Origin: an uncultured Pseudanabaenaceae cyanobacterium
Lineage (GTDB): Bacteria > Cyanobacteriota > Cyanobacteriia > PCC-9006 > JAAUQQ01
Length of the DNA: 46,236 nt
Direction: 5' to 3'
Assembly (NCBI GenBank): GCA_938017515.1
Contig: CALIJJ010000041.1
Span: 1 to 46,236 of the forward strand
Below are positions 32,837 to 42,600 of the stretch, in pieces. Both the position numbers and the translations under genes were made by a program. Positions within the stretch are counted from its first letter, which is position 1. Each line of letters begins with the position of its first letter. Under the pieces are notes generated by a model, which was not told the DNA's origin, did not search any database, and saw only the letters and a list, made by a program, of their open reading frames with translations.

Positions 32837-33025
32837 TCAATCGTAGATTGCATTGCCCCGAGTTCCACCCACTTGCACGCGATATTGCACGCGACATTGG
32901 TTGTGGGTTGCTTGGGGCAAACGACCGGAACAGGTTTGGACTTCATGGGTTTTGGGTACAACCCTCCAGGTGTTGCCCTGGCGATATTCGAGGCGATAGA
33001 CGGCGAGGAGTACCTCGGGGAGCAC
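32837..33025 (-). CDS. small hypothetical protein downstream of the RND pump gene
   Basis: The 62-residue frame starts with GTG eight bases after the RND pump stop codon on the same strand. The product is basic and aromatic, with two cysteines (TCSGRLPQA, NQCRVQYRVQV) and alternating polar and hydrophobic residues suggesting beta strands. Codons in the frame look like those of neighbouring genes. No family is recognised and no signal peptide is seen. It could also be a chance open frame. Confidence 0.35.
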   Translation of the reverse strand: MLPEVLLAVYRLEYRQGNTWRVVPKTHEVQTCSGRLPQATHNQCRVQYRVQVGGTRGNAIYD

Positions 33026-33033
33026 TCTTGCCC

Positions 33034-36000
33034 CTAGCGACGATTTTCGATCTGAGATAGCGCCTCCATCGTTCCCTTGTCCGCAGCGGCCTCTGCCTGT
33101 CGTGCCTGGGCGATCGCCAGGCCCTGCCGAATGTCTGCATCGAGCTTGCGGCCATTGAGGTCATGGAGCAGACCCATCAGCGCAGGGACAACGGTGGGGG
33201 TGAGCAATGTGGAGAAGGCCAATCCTCCGGTGAGGGCGATGCCCAGTCCTTGGTAGAGTTCTGCGCCTTCGCCAGGGATAACCGCCAGGGGCAACATGCC
33301 GAGGACGCTGGTGCTGGCGGACATGAAGATGGGACGGAGGCGATCGCGCGTCGCTTCAAACAGCGAGTGATGATAATCCATGCCCTCTTCTCGCTGGAGC
33401 TGGAGCGCACGGTCCACCAACAAAATGGCGTTGTTGACGACGACACCGATGAGGATGACAAAGCCCAGCCCCGTGATCATATCCAGCGGAACCGACACGC
33501 CGGGAATCAGATTGGCAAGTACGATACTCAGCACCGCGCCGGTTAGGCCAATGGGCACAGTCATCATGATGACCAGCGGGTAGAGGAAGGAGCGATAGAG
33601 TGCGACCAGCAGCAAGTAGATAATCAGCAGGGAGAAGACGAAGGTCTGTCCCAGTTGAGCCAGGGTTTCCGACAGCTTGTCCGCGGAGCCTGACAGCTCC
33701 AGACGACGACCCGGTGCGAGTTCCGCGCGAGCAGGGGCAATGACGTCCGCTTCGGCTTGCTCGACCAATGTACCCAGGGGAGCGTTGGGGGCCAGGCTGA
33801 CCGTCAGGGTGATGGAGCGCTCTAGGTTGACGTGGTTAATGACGTCGGGGCCAGTAGTTTCTACAACTGATGCCACATCGGCAAGCTGGACTTGCTTACC
33901 GGCCGGTGTGTAGAGCGCGAGCTGACGCAGGTCCCCCGGACTCTCCACTGCGGCGTCTTTCAGCTTGACCGTGATGTCCAGCTCGTCGGTGCCTTCCACA
34001 AAGTCTGAGGCAAGGCTACCACCCAAGGCCGCTTCGACGATCGCCCCCGCATCACTGGCAGAAAGCCCGAGTTCCGAAAGCCGAGTGCGGTTGGGCATGA
34101 CTTCGAGCTGAGGTGCGCCTGCAACATAGTCGGAACGGACGTTAGTGACGCCCTCAATTCCCTGCAATTGGCCTTTGATTTTCTGCTCCAACTGCTCCAG
34201 CTCGCCTAGGTCTGGACCCGCCATGCGCACTTCGAATTCCTTGCCGGGGTCCTGGAAAATCGAGATACGAATTGGGAACATAAACCGATAGCCAGGGAAG
34301 CCAAAGCTGGGGGGGATGAGCTTACCTACGACTTGCTCCAGTCCCTTGCCGTTGGCGTATTCAGGCTTGAGGAAAATGCCCATGGCCTTGAATCGGGGGG
34401 AGTGAACAAAAAAGGCTCCGGCCACTTCGGGTTGTTCCAGGGCTAGGGTTCGGGGCCCTTCCGATAGTTCAATCGCTTCTTCGACACTGGTGCCGGGGAG
34501 CGTTTGGGCCAGCCACAGAATCAAGTTTCGGTTGCCCTGGGGCAGGTAGTCGGCGGGGGGGAGCAGCAGAAAACCGACGACCAGTAGCGCAATGGGAATA
34601 CTGAGGACGACCAGTCGCCGTCCCGTACGACCCGCTCCAATGGACCAGCGGGCGGTGTGTAATAGGAATCTTTCGAGGCGACCCTGAACCGCCTGGAAGG
34701 CGGTGGACGCCCGACCCACGGCTCGCTCAAAGGGGTTGCGACCCGCAGCCGCGCCCTGTTCCAGCAACTCGACTTCGCGGCGATCGAGAAACAGTCCACA
34801 GAGCATCGGCACCAATGTCAGTGCCGTAAACAGTGAAAACAACACCGCCGCCGCCAAGGTGATGGCCACATCGGTGAACAGTTGTCCTGCCTCTCCCTGG
34901 ACCAAGACAATTGGTGCAAACACCGCCACCGTGGTGAGCGTGGAACCCAACATGGCTCCGCCCACTTCCGTCGTGCCGTCGATGGCGGCGTGGATGGGGC
35001 GTTTGCCCCGTTGCAGATGAGAGAAGACGTTTTCTAGGACGACGATGGCGTTGTCTACAACCATGCCGACGGCAAATCCGAGACCGGCCAAGCTGATGAT
35101 GTTGAGCGATCGCCCCAAGATCGACATCACCAAGAACACGCTCACCATCGCTGTGGGAATGGTCAGGGCAATCACCGCCACCGATCGCGGCGAGCCCAAA
35201 AACAGCAACAGCACTAAGACCGCAAGAATTGCCCCGGTCAACAGGTTGCTGCGCATCAGCGCAATGGACTGGTCGATGTAGGTACTTTCGTCGTAGGCAA
35301 TCTGAAAATCAACCCCCTCGTCCTGGGCATCGAACTGTGTCTGCAACTGGTCCAGGGTTGAACGCACGCCCTCAGAAACACTCGGGACATTGGCACCGAC
35401 CTGACGAATCACGCCAATGGCCACGGACTCCTGATTATTGAACATCAGGACCCCTTGCTTCACCTTGCGACCCATTTGCACCTGGGCCACATCACCCAAA
35501 AAGACAGAACCGCTTGGGTCCCGGCGCAGGGCAAGCTTTTCTAGGTCCGCAACATTATTGGTACGGCCCACGGTGCGAACGCGGTATTCCCGACGCCCCA
35601 CGGTGAGCGGACCGCCTCGGATATCGCGGTTGTTTTGGCGCAGTGTGGTGATGACCTGCCCAATGGAAAGATTGCGATCGGCGAGAGCCTGGGGGTCCAC
35701 ATTGACCTCCACTTCTCGCTCCTGACCCCCCACCACCAAAAAGCCGCCAATGCCGTTAATGCGTCGCAGTTCGGGCTCGACAAAATCTTCGACGAGATCG
35801 CGATACTGATTGGCATCGGCCAAGCGCCCTTCCTTGGGCACCATGACCAACCAAATCATCGGGCTACTGGACGTACTGATGACTTCGACGCTGGGGTCGC
35901 CCGCTTCGGCGGGTAAATTGCGCACCCGTTGCAGCTTGTTAATCACATCCAGCAGTTTTTCGTCTGGGTCTGTCCCCCACTTGAATTCCAGATTGATGCC

Positions 36001-36267
36001 GCTGCTGCCGGGGCGGGAGGTACTGGTGATTTCCTGGACCCCCTCCACCTGTTCCATCACTTCTTCGATGGGGCGGGTGATGAGGTCCTCGACTTCTGAG
36101 GGACCTGCACCGATGTAGCTGGTGTTGATGCTAATTTCGGGCTTATCCCCACCGGGCTGAAGTTCCAGCGGCAGATTAAAGAGCGAAATGATGCCAAAAA
36201 GCGCGATCAGCGAGAACAAAACAAAGGTTCCGTGGCGCCACCGGACGATGCGTTCAATCCAATTCAT
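33034..36267 (-). CDS. RND efflux pump inner-membrane subunit (AcrB/HAE1-like)
   Basis: The 1077-residue protein has the RND layout: helix 1 (MNWIERIVRWRHGTFVLF), first large periplasmic loop, helices 2-6, helix 7, second loop, helices 8-12. The proton-relay region in helix 4 reads GMVVDNAIVVLENV, with Asp-Asn where AcrB has Asp-Asp; this is usual in several RND subfamilies. The GxGG-type and porter segments are in place. It should export hydrophobic compounds or metals with the adaptor encoded upstream and an outer-membrane TolC-like protein encoded elsewhere. The MarR-adaptor-pump order suggests drug-type efflux; substrates cannot be told from sequence. Confidence 0.9.
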   Translation of the reverse strand: MNWIERIVRWRHGTFVLFSLIALFGIISLFNLPLELQPGGDKPEISINTSYIGAGPSEVEDLITRPIEEVMEQVEGVQEITSTSRPGSSGINLEFKWGTDPDEKLLDVINKLQRVRNLPAEAGDPSVEVISTSSSPMIWLVMVPKEGRLADANQYRDLVEDFVEPELRRINGIGGFLVVGGQEREVEVNVDPQALADRNLSIGQVITTLRQNNRDIRGGPLTVGRREYRVRTVGRTNNVADLEKLALRRDPSGSVFLGDVAQVQMGRKVKQGVLMFNNQESVAIGVIRQVGANVPSVSEGVRSTLDQLQTQFDAQDEGVDFQIAYDESTYIDQSIALMRSNLLTGAILAVLVLLLFLGSPRSVAVIALTIPTAMVSVFLVMSILGRSLNIISLAGLGFAVGMVVDNAIVVLENVFSHLQRGKRPIHAAIDGTTEVGGAMLGSTLTTVAVFAPIVLVQGEAGQLFTDVAITLAAAVLFSLFTALTLVPMLCGLFLDRREVELLEQGAAAGRNPFERAVGRASTAFQAVQGRLERFLLHTARWSIGAGRTGRRLVVLSIPIALLVVGFLLLPPADYLPQGNRNLILWLAQTLPGTSVEEAIELSEGPRTLALEQPEVAGAFFVHSPRFKAMGIFLKPEYANGKGLEQVVGKLIPPSFGFPGYRFMFPIRISIFQDPGKEFEVRMAGPDLGELEQLEQKIKGQLQGIEGVTNVRSDYVAGAPQLEVMPNRTRLSELGLSASDAGAIVEAALGGSLASDFVEGTDELDITVKLKDAAVESPGDLRQLALYTPAGKQVQLADVASVVETTGPDVINHVNLERSITLTVSLAPNAPLGTLVEQAEADVIAPARAELAPGRRLELSGSADKLSETLAQLGQTFVFSLLIIYLLLVALYRSFLYPLVIMMTVPIGLTGAVLSIVLANLIPGVSVPLDMITGLGFVILIGVVVNNAILLVDRALQLQREEGMDYHHSLFEATRDRLRPIFMSASTSVLGMLPLAVIPGEGAELYQGLGIALTGGLAFSTLLTPTVVPALMGLLHDLNGRKLDADIRQGLAIAQARQAEAAADKGTMEALSQIENRR

Positions 36268-36291
36268 GATGGGGGTCTCCGTGGAGAATGG

Positions 36292-36319
36292 AGAATTTAG
36301 AAGGCAGAATTTAGAATGT
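36292..36319. repeat. 14-bp tandem duplication between the adaptor and pump genes
   Basis: AGAATTTAGAAGGC (36292-36305) is followed by AGAATTTAGAATGT (36306-36319). The array fills most of the 63-bp spacer between the two efflux genes. Confidence 0.7.
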
Positions 36320-36330
36320 GGAGGGCGGAG

Positions 36331-37851
36331 TTAGGGAGACTCGGTATCTGCCGGGGACAGCATTTTTCCGGGGCCATCTACGACCATAATGGGAGCCTCA
36401 TCCATGAGTGCATCGCCGCCTTTGAGAACAATGATTTGTTGTGGATTCAACCCAGGGCTATCGATGATCACGGTCTCACCTAAGTCGCTGATCAGGGTCA
36501 CCTCAATTTGTTGGGCCATCTGACCGTTTTCGCCTTCCCGGAGACCAAACACAAGCCACTGATCGGCGCGGCGGGTTAGGGCATCGCGAGACACTTCGTA
36601 GCCACTACTGTTGCCGGGGGTCTGGAACTGGGCAAGAACGGCGGTGCCTGGCAGAAGTCCATCGGGGGGATTCTGAAGACGGATGCGAGCGGGGCGGCGG
36701 CGGGAGTTGGCGCTGGCTAGGGGCAACAGTGCATCAATGGCTGCTGTGGTTTCCCAGCCGGGCATGGCGCGGGAGACCAGTTTGACCGGTAGGCCAGGCT
36801 CCACTTGCCCAGCCAACTGTTCGGGCAGCTCTAGGGTGATGTCCACGGTTTCGTTATTGATCAGCGTCAGAATTGGGTCGGCGCTGCGGACATAGTCACC
36901 AACGCTGACGGCGCGATCGCTCACCACCCCCGCCGACGTGGCCCGAATCTCCGTGCGTTGCAGCTCCAGTCGGGCCTGGGTGACCGCCGCCTGCTCCGCT
37001 GCAACCTTGGCTTGTTCTGCCGCAATTTCATCGGTCCGGGGGCCTGCCTTGGCATCGGCCAGTTCGGCTTCGGCACCGAGGCGATCGCTCACCGCGGCAT
37101 CCAATGTGGTCTTGGCTTCGATCCGTTGTCGCTCGGCCAGGGCACCTTCCGTGACTAGATTTTTGACACGGTTGAGATTGTCACGGGCTTCGGCTTCCCG
37201 GGCGATCGCCGCCTGGACCGCTGCTTCCCGCTGGAGAATGACCTCCTGACGGGTGCCGCTCTGCATCTCAGCCAAATTGCTGTCTGCCTCGGCTAGCTCG
37301 GCCTGGGCCTGGGCCAAGGCCAAAAGCTGGTCTGTCTGATTGAGCTTGGCAATGACCTGACCGTCTTGGACTGTGTCCCCTTCGTTGACCAGCAATGCTT
37401 CTACGGTGCCAGTGGTTTGGCTGCGCAACGTTGCGCTGTCGCTAGCTTCCACTTGCCCCAGCACCTGTACCCCCTGGGCCGCTGTTCCCTGCTGAAGGGT
37501 GGTGGTGACCACGGGGCGGGGCGGTGGGCCCTGCATCCCAGCCGGTGGCCCACCGGCACCGGGAGGGGCTCCTCCCTTGGGACCCAGCACCTGCCAGAGA
37601 CCGTAGCCACATCCGGTCAAGAGGATCAGCAGCAGTAGCCAACGTTCCCAGGTGAGGGCTCGCAGGATGCGCTGGCTGGCTGATGGCTTGAAGCCTGGCT
37701 CCATTTTGGCGTTTAAGGAGGAGCCGGTTCGTTTAGCATTGCTTACCTCAGGCCCCATGGCCTTCTCATCTCCTCTCTCAGGCGCTTTGGCCTGGGGGGA
37801 GGAGGTCTGAAAATGGGGAGACTGGGAGCTCGGGGGAATGGAAGAACTCAT
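36331..37851 (-). CDS. RND efflux periplasmic adaptor (HlyD/AcrA family)
   Basis: The 506-residue protein starts at ATG 37851; a TTG seven codons upstream is less likely. A polar N-terminal ~60 residues lie in the cytoplasm, a membrane helix follows (about 68-88, RWLLLLILLTGCGYGLW), then a Gly/Pro-rich stretch and the adaptor fold. That fold has a split lipoyl-type domain (VNEGDTVQDGQVIAKL and GVVSDRAVSVGDYVR), an Ala/Glu-rich coiled-coil hairpin (about 185-300), a beta barrel and a membrane-proximal domain. It links the RND pump to an outer-membrane channel. The long N-terminal tail is unusual for AcrA-type lipoproteins. Confidence 0.88.
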   Translation of the reverse strand: MSSSIPPSSQSPHFQTSSPQAKAPERGDEKAMGPEVSNAKRTGSSLNAKMEPGFKPSASQRILRALTWERWLLLLILLTGCGYGLWQVLGPKGGAPPGAGGPPAGMQGPPPRPVVTTTLQQGTAAQGVQVLGQVEASDSATLRSQTTGTVEALLVNEGDTVQDGQVIAKLNQTDQLLALAQAQAELAEADSNLAEMQSGTRQEVILQREAAVQAAIAREAEARDNLNRVKNLVTEGALAERQRIEAKTTLDAAVSDRLGAEAELADAKAGPRTDEIAAEQAKVAAEQAAVTQARLELQRTEIRATSAGVVSDRAVSVGDYVRSADPILTLINNETVDITLELPEQLAGQVEPGLPVKLVSRAMPGWETTAAIDALLPLASANSRRRPARIRLQNPPDGLLPGTAVLAQFQTPGNSSGYEVSRDALTRRADQWLVFGLREGENGQMAQQIEVTLISDLGETVIIDSPGLNPQQIIVLKGGDALMDEAPIMVVDGPGKMLSPADTESP

Positions 37852-37972
37852 GGCGGTAGGGCCTGAAACCAATGATTCAGAAAATGAAAAACGACAAACG
37901 GTCGAAGTTAGTTTGCCGCCTTACTATTTCTTGATTCAAAGATACTAGCACGCGATCCCCAAGCTTGCATGT

Positions 37973-38497
37973 CTATCCTGGGGCAGAATTCTGGGTGCCG
38001 CTCCTCAGCTTCTGTAGCAAGGTTGTCAGGGTTTCGCGCTCGTCGGTGGTGAGTTGGGTCATCATGGCGGTGATGAGCCGAAAGTGTCTGGGCAGCATGG
38101 CTTCGAGGCGATCGCTACCGTTTGATGTCAGGACGATGATGGAGCGGCGGCGATCGCCGGGGTGGGGTTGCCGTTCGATCCATCCCTGGCGCTCCAGTCC
38201 ATCCAGGAGTCCGGTGATTGTGCCTCGCGTCACGCCCGCCATCTCGGCGCATTCCGAGGGGGTCAAAAATTCTTCGGGGGAGAGCCCCGTTTCTGCCTTG
38301 TAGAGCAGCATTAGCACGGTGAACTTGCCCATGGAGAGGTCGTGCTCGGCAAAGTGACCGTCCATCACCTGGTGTACGTCGGTGGCGGTGCGCAGAAACG
38401 TTAGGTACGCTTCCACGGCGGAAACGTCCAGGTCGGGGTAGCGCTCGGCCATGGCTAGGAGCGCTTCGTATTTGGGGAGATCTCGGAGCGTTAGCAC
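37973..38497 (-). CDS. MarR family transcriptional regulator
   Basis: The 174-residue protein has the winged-helix region at SECAEMAGVTRGTITGLLDGLERQGWIERQPHPGDRRRSIIVLT. This includes the recognition helix and the DxRR wing typical of MarR. Flanking helices form the dimerisation domain. MarR proteins repress nearby efflux genes until a phenolic or other ligand binds. Its place just upstream of the adaptor and pump genes, on the same strand with 121 bp between, supports that role. The start is GTG at 38497. Confidence 0.9.
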   Translation of the reverse strand: MLTLRDLPKYEALLAMAERYPDLDVSAVEAYLTFLRTATDVHQVMDGHFAEHDLSMGKFTVLMLLYKAETGLSPEEFLTPSECAEMAGVTRGTITGLLDGLERQGWIERQPHPGDRRRSIIVLTSNGSDRLEAMLPRHFRLITAMMTQLTTDERETLTTLLQKLRSGTQNSAPG

Positions 38498-38584
38498 GAA
38501 GGCGACATCCGGTGAACAACGCTAATCTTTGCTGCCTCATTCTAGGGCGATCGCTGCATTCGCTTCCAAAAATAAGTTTGTTGC

Positions 38585-39067
38585 TTAAGCCACTCTTAGC
38601 TCCATGACTTGGCGTTGCACTTGCTTGGCTGCGGCCTGGGCAATGCTCTCCCAATCCTCTGCCGTTAGGACCTTTTGCAGGACTGAGCGAATCACAGCCA
38701 AGCGTTCCGGCGTCAGCTCTACTTTTGGCCCCAGTTTTTCGCCTTCTATGAGGGCCAACAGGAGGGCCAACAGTTGTGCTCTGATTTCATCACCGGGTTC
38801 AAACAACCGCTCAAACACCAAGGGTTTGCCGCAGTTGGACGCCGCTTCATAGGTTTCACCGGGACAGGCTTCTCGCAGGATGGCGGCGAAGCCTCGGGCA
38901 ATGAGCGATCGCAATTGCTCGTAATGGGAATAGGTCGTCAACTCCGGCCAAGTCTTCATCCAACCCTTGGGCTGTACCACACCCGCTAGCACATGACTGG
39001 GTAGTTGTGCTTCTAGCTCATCCGCTCTGTCTTGACGCACTTGATCTTGAAGTTCAGTTTCGCTCAT
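38585..39067 (-). CDS. hypothetical protein, third gene of the kinase-GNAT cluster
   Basis: The 160-residue protein is mostly helical, soluble and acidic. Distinct segments are QLPSHVLAGVVQPKGWMKTW, SNCGKPLVFERLFEPGDE and a charged C-terminal helix (TAEDWESIAQAAAKQVQRQVMEL). I do not recognise a family. ATG at 39067 has GGAGGGG seven bases upstream and lies inside the last codons of the GNAT gene (14-bp overlap), so translation is probably coupled. The 16 residues upstream in frame are dropped. Confidence 0.75.
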   Translation of the reverse strand: MSETELQDQVRQDRADELEAQLPSHVLAGVVQPKGWMKTWPELTTYSHYEQLRSLIARGFAAILREACPGETYEAASNCGKPLVFERLFEPGDEIRAQLLALLLALIEGEKLGPKVELTPERLAVIRSVLQKVLTAEDWESIAQAAAKQVQRQVMELRVA

Positions 39068-39641
39068 GATCACGCCCCTCCTGATACCGGCCCATATACT
39101 CAAAATAAGGCACATTATCCTCGGGATCGATAATGTCTTCTGGATCTAGCTCTAAGCGGGTCATTCCCCGGTTTTCGTAGAAGCCGACGGCTCCTGATAA
39201 GGAGTGCAAACCAACGCGACCGTCGAAACCTAGTTGAAGGCTGCGCTGTTTTGCAAATTCCAGCAGAGACCGGCCCACACCTTTCAGTTCTGGTGGGCGC
39301 TGAATCCAATAGCGATTGCAGGGTGCGGATACGATAGCTGCAATGTAGATGATCCGTTTGCCTGGGGTGAATAAGGACCAACGGTTTTGGGTTTCCAGCA
39401 GAATCATGCCTTGGGTGAGGTCTTCGGATTCGATGGCGTAGGCTTCGTGGTCTGGGTGGTGTTCGGCGAGCTGTTTTTTGAATCGCCAGCTCATGGTTTT
39501 GTCTTCTTTATTCAACTCACGCAGGGGCTCGCGCCAGGCTTGTTCGTAGTCTTCGACATGTTTGGCGGTTCGGGTCACCAGGCCAGCAACAACATTGCCG
39601 GTGCGACCTTCTTTCAGTTCAATGGTCTGAATCTTGCTCAA
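39054..39641 (-). CDS. GNAT family N-acetyltransferase
   Basis: The 195-residue protein starts at TTG 39641, preceded by a GGGGTGA-type site; the frame is open further upstream but there it overlaps the kinase gene. The GNAT core covers about 60-185: QGMILLETQNRWSL, IIYIAAIVSAPCNR (strand 4), the acetyl-CoA loop LKGVGRSLLEFA (119-130), and GFYENRGM (strand 6 region). The N-terminal ~55 residues are basic and not part of the core. The substrate is unknown. The gene begins four bases after the seven-GAF kinase stop and overlaps the next gene by 14 bp, so the three should be expressed together. Confidence 0.8.
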   Translation of the reverse strand: MSKIQTIELKEGRTGNVVAGLVTRTAKHVEDYEQAWREPLRELNKEDKTMSWRFKKQLAEHHPDHEAYAIESEDLTQGMILLETQNRWSLFTPGKRIIYIAAIVSAPCNRYWIQRPPELKGVGRSLLEFAKQRSLQLGFDGRVGLHSLSGAVGFYENRGMTRLELDPEDIIDPEDNVPYFEYMGRYQEGRDHERN

Positions 39642-39645
39642 CTGC

Positions 39646-42600
39646 TCACCCCAACTCAAGAGTAGACTCCAAGGGAATGGTGATCTTGAGGGTGGTGCCG
39701 CTGGTGGGGCTGCTTTGGAGAGCGAAGCTGCCATAGAAACGGGCCGCCCGTTCGCGAATGCCGATGAGTCCAAAGCCACTGTTTTCCAGAAGATTGCTGG
39801 TCTCGAAGCCGACGCCATTGTCCGTGATACGCAGCTGGATATGAGGGGTTTGGAAGCGGAGGGTGAGGTCGAGCTGCGTCGCCTTGGCATGGCGCAGGAC
39901 ATTGGTGATTGCTTCTTGGGCAATGCGGAGAAGGTTGAGCTGGAGGTCGTCGGGGAGTGGGATAGGCTCGCCTTCGAGGCGGAAGTGGGTGCTGAGGCCA
40001 TGATCCCGCTGGGTTTGGGCCAAAGCTTTGCGTAGGGCATTGGGCAGATCGTCGGTTTCGAGGGCTTCGGAGCGGAGGGCGCGGACGGAGCGGCGGGCTT
40101 CGGAGAGACCTTTGCGGGCGAGGTCACGGGCGCGACGAATATAGGTTTGGGCCGTTTCGAGGCTTTCGACGGTGGCGTTGGGCTGGTGGGTCAGGCTGCG
40201 GACGGCTTCCAGTTGAAGGGAGATGCCGGTGAACGTCTGGGCAAGGGTGTCATGGATTTCGCGGGCGAGGCGATTGCGCTCGTCGGTGAGGGCATTCGTG
40301 CGGGCTTGTTCAGCCAAGCGAGTGAGGTGAATGGCGAGGGTGGCTTGGTTGGTAAGGGCCTGAATGAATTCAAGCTTCTCCTCGGTGAGACTCGCATGAT
40401 GGCAAGAGGCAAAGCCCAACATCCCAATGGCCTGATCACCAATTTTCATGCAGGCACAGGTGGCGGATTGGTGACCGCGAGCGTTGTGCCATTCCGGCGT
40501 GGTGGGCCAGTAAAATTCGGCGCTTTCGGGATTGGCTGTGTCAAAGGTAATGGGTTTGGAAGATTCGAGCAGGGCTCGCCAGCCCGCCGTGCTGCTGGCA
40601 TGAAGATCTTGGCGGAAGACTTCGGGGTCACCCGGAGCGTTGCCGGGGTAAATCGTGTTGTCTTGGACAACGAGGTGCGATCGCAGCGTCTCAGTCTCTG
40701 CGTTGTACAAAAACAAGTGGGCATAGTCAGCATCGATTTGTTCAATCACTTGGGTGAGAATTTGACCCAGAAAATCATCGAGTTCTGGCGTCGCTGTCAA
40801 TACATCTAAGGTCTGGGCGATCGCTTCATTTGTCTTCGCTAATTCTGCCGCGCGCTCCTGGGTGGCTTTCTGTTGCTCTTGCACAATGGCGGTTTGCTTG
40901 GTTTCGTCAGCGAGACGGGTGAGTTGTATTGCCACGATCGCCTGATTCGTCAGAGCCTGCATGAATTCCAGCTGTTCGTCGGTAATGAAGGTGCGATCGT
41001 AGAAGCAAAATCCGATGTAGCCAATGGGCGTCTCCCCGGCCTTCATCGGAATACAGGTGATGGCCCTGTGGCCTTCGGTTTTATGCCATTCGAGTGATTC
41101 TGGCCACCAAATATCTTCGTCATAGGGCTGAGTTTCGTCGTAGGTGAGGGGACGATCGGCGGTAATAATGGTTTGCCAGCCCAGAGTCAGGTCTGCTGGT
41201 ATGGGGTGGCTGAACATTTCCGGATCGTTGGGGCCAACACCGATATAAATCTGTCCCTCCTGCACAGCAACACGTTGGGTGAGGGTATGGCTGGGCGCAT
41301 CGTAGAGGAAAAGATGGACTTTGCAGGCATTGAGTTGACGTGCCATCTCAGCAACAATGGCGCCTAAAAATGGCTCTAGCTCTGGATTGGATGCAAGGTC
41401 GGTGAGGCTTTGGGCGATCGCTTCGTTGGTTCTCGCTAGCTCCAAGACGCGCTCCTGGGCAGCCCGTTCCTGTTCTTGCAGGAGGGCCGTTTGCTTTGCT
41501 TCTTCCGCAAGGCGGGTAAGCTGCAAGGCTAAGGCCGCTTGATTGGCGAGGGCATAACCTAGCTCGATGGTTTCTTCTGGGAGGATGCGAGCGCTGGGCA
41601 GGAAAATTGCGATCGCGCCAAACGATTGCTCACCTAAAACAACGGGGAAGTTGAATGCTTTTCCTGGCAGATCAACGCCATGGCTTTGACACCACTGGTG
41701 AATATTATTGTAGAAAGGTCCGATGAAATCATCGGTTGGTGAGAGGTTGTACACCGTATGTTGCGTACGCTGAAAGAGCGTCTCACTGTCAATCATATCG
41801 GGATGCACCATAAGCCCTTGAACCCCGTGGTGACCTGTTAACTGTTTGCCCGTTAACACTTCACCGTTGATGATGACGAGTTCCAAATAAGCAATGTTGT
41901 CTTGGCCGTTACGCCAGTACTCCAAAAAGGGCGAGTCAAACTGTAGGGCGATCGCCTGCAATACATAGCCCAAAAACTTCGATAGTTCCGGTTCAATCAC
42001 CAGCGTGTCAATCGTTTTTTTCAAGACACGATTAACCTTCGCTAACTCTGCTGCCCGCTCCTGGGCCGCTTTCTCTCGCTCAGCCAGGATAGCTTGCTCT
42101 GACTGGTGCAGAGCTTCGTCTTGGGCCTGGCGGGAAATGGCCGCTGCAATGCTCTCCGCCGCCACCCGCAAAATCGAGATTTCCGCCTCGTCATACAGCC
42201 GAGGCTCACCACAGTTATCGAAGCCAATTTGTCCCCAAGGTTTGCCATCAACAACAATCGGCAGATAAACAACCGAGCTAATGTCCTGAGACTTAAATAA
42301 ATTGCGGTTCGATTCTGAAAGCTCCGTAACCAGATAGTTTGCGACCTCTTCAGCTTGAAGATGCTTGTACAATTCTGGAAACTGTTGCCAAGTTGCGGTA
42401 GCTAATTCAGGCGTAGCATGATGGGCTGCCATAACACCGTCTCTGCACCATTCCGCCGCAATGGAGATCAGAGAGGTCGGTGCTACGGGATAGCTTTGGG
42501 TCGTTGCAATCGCACAGCGATCGCTCCCCACGGCCTCCCCCAGCAACCGTGTCACCTCCGGCAACACGGTCGTATAGTCCGCCGAGCGCAACAGCAAATT

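Noticed and set aside
39642..40127. Upstream extension of the GNAT reading frame
   Set aside because: It lies in another frame inside the kinase ATPase domain; its Ser/Pro-rich translation is a shadow of that domain.
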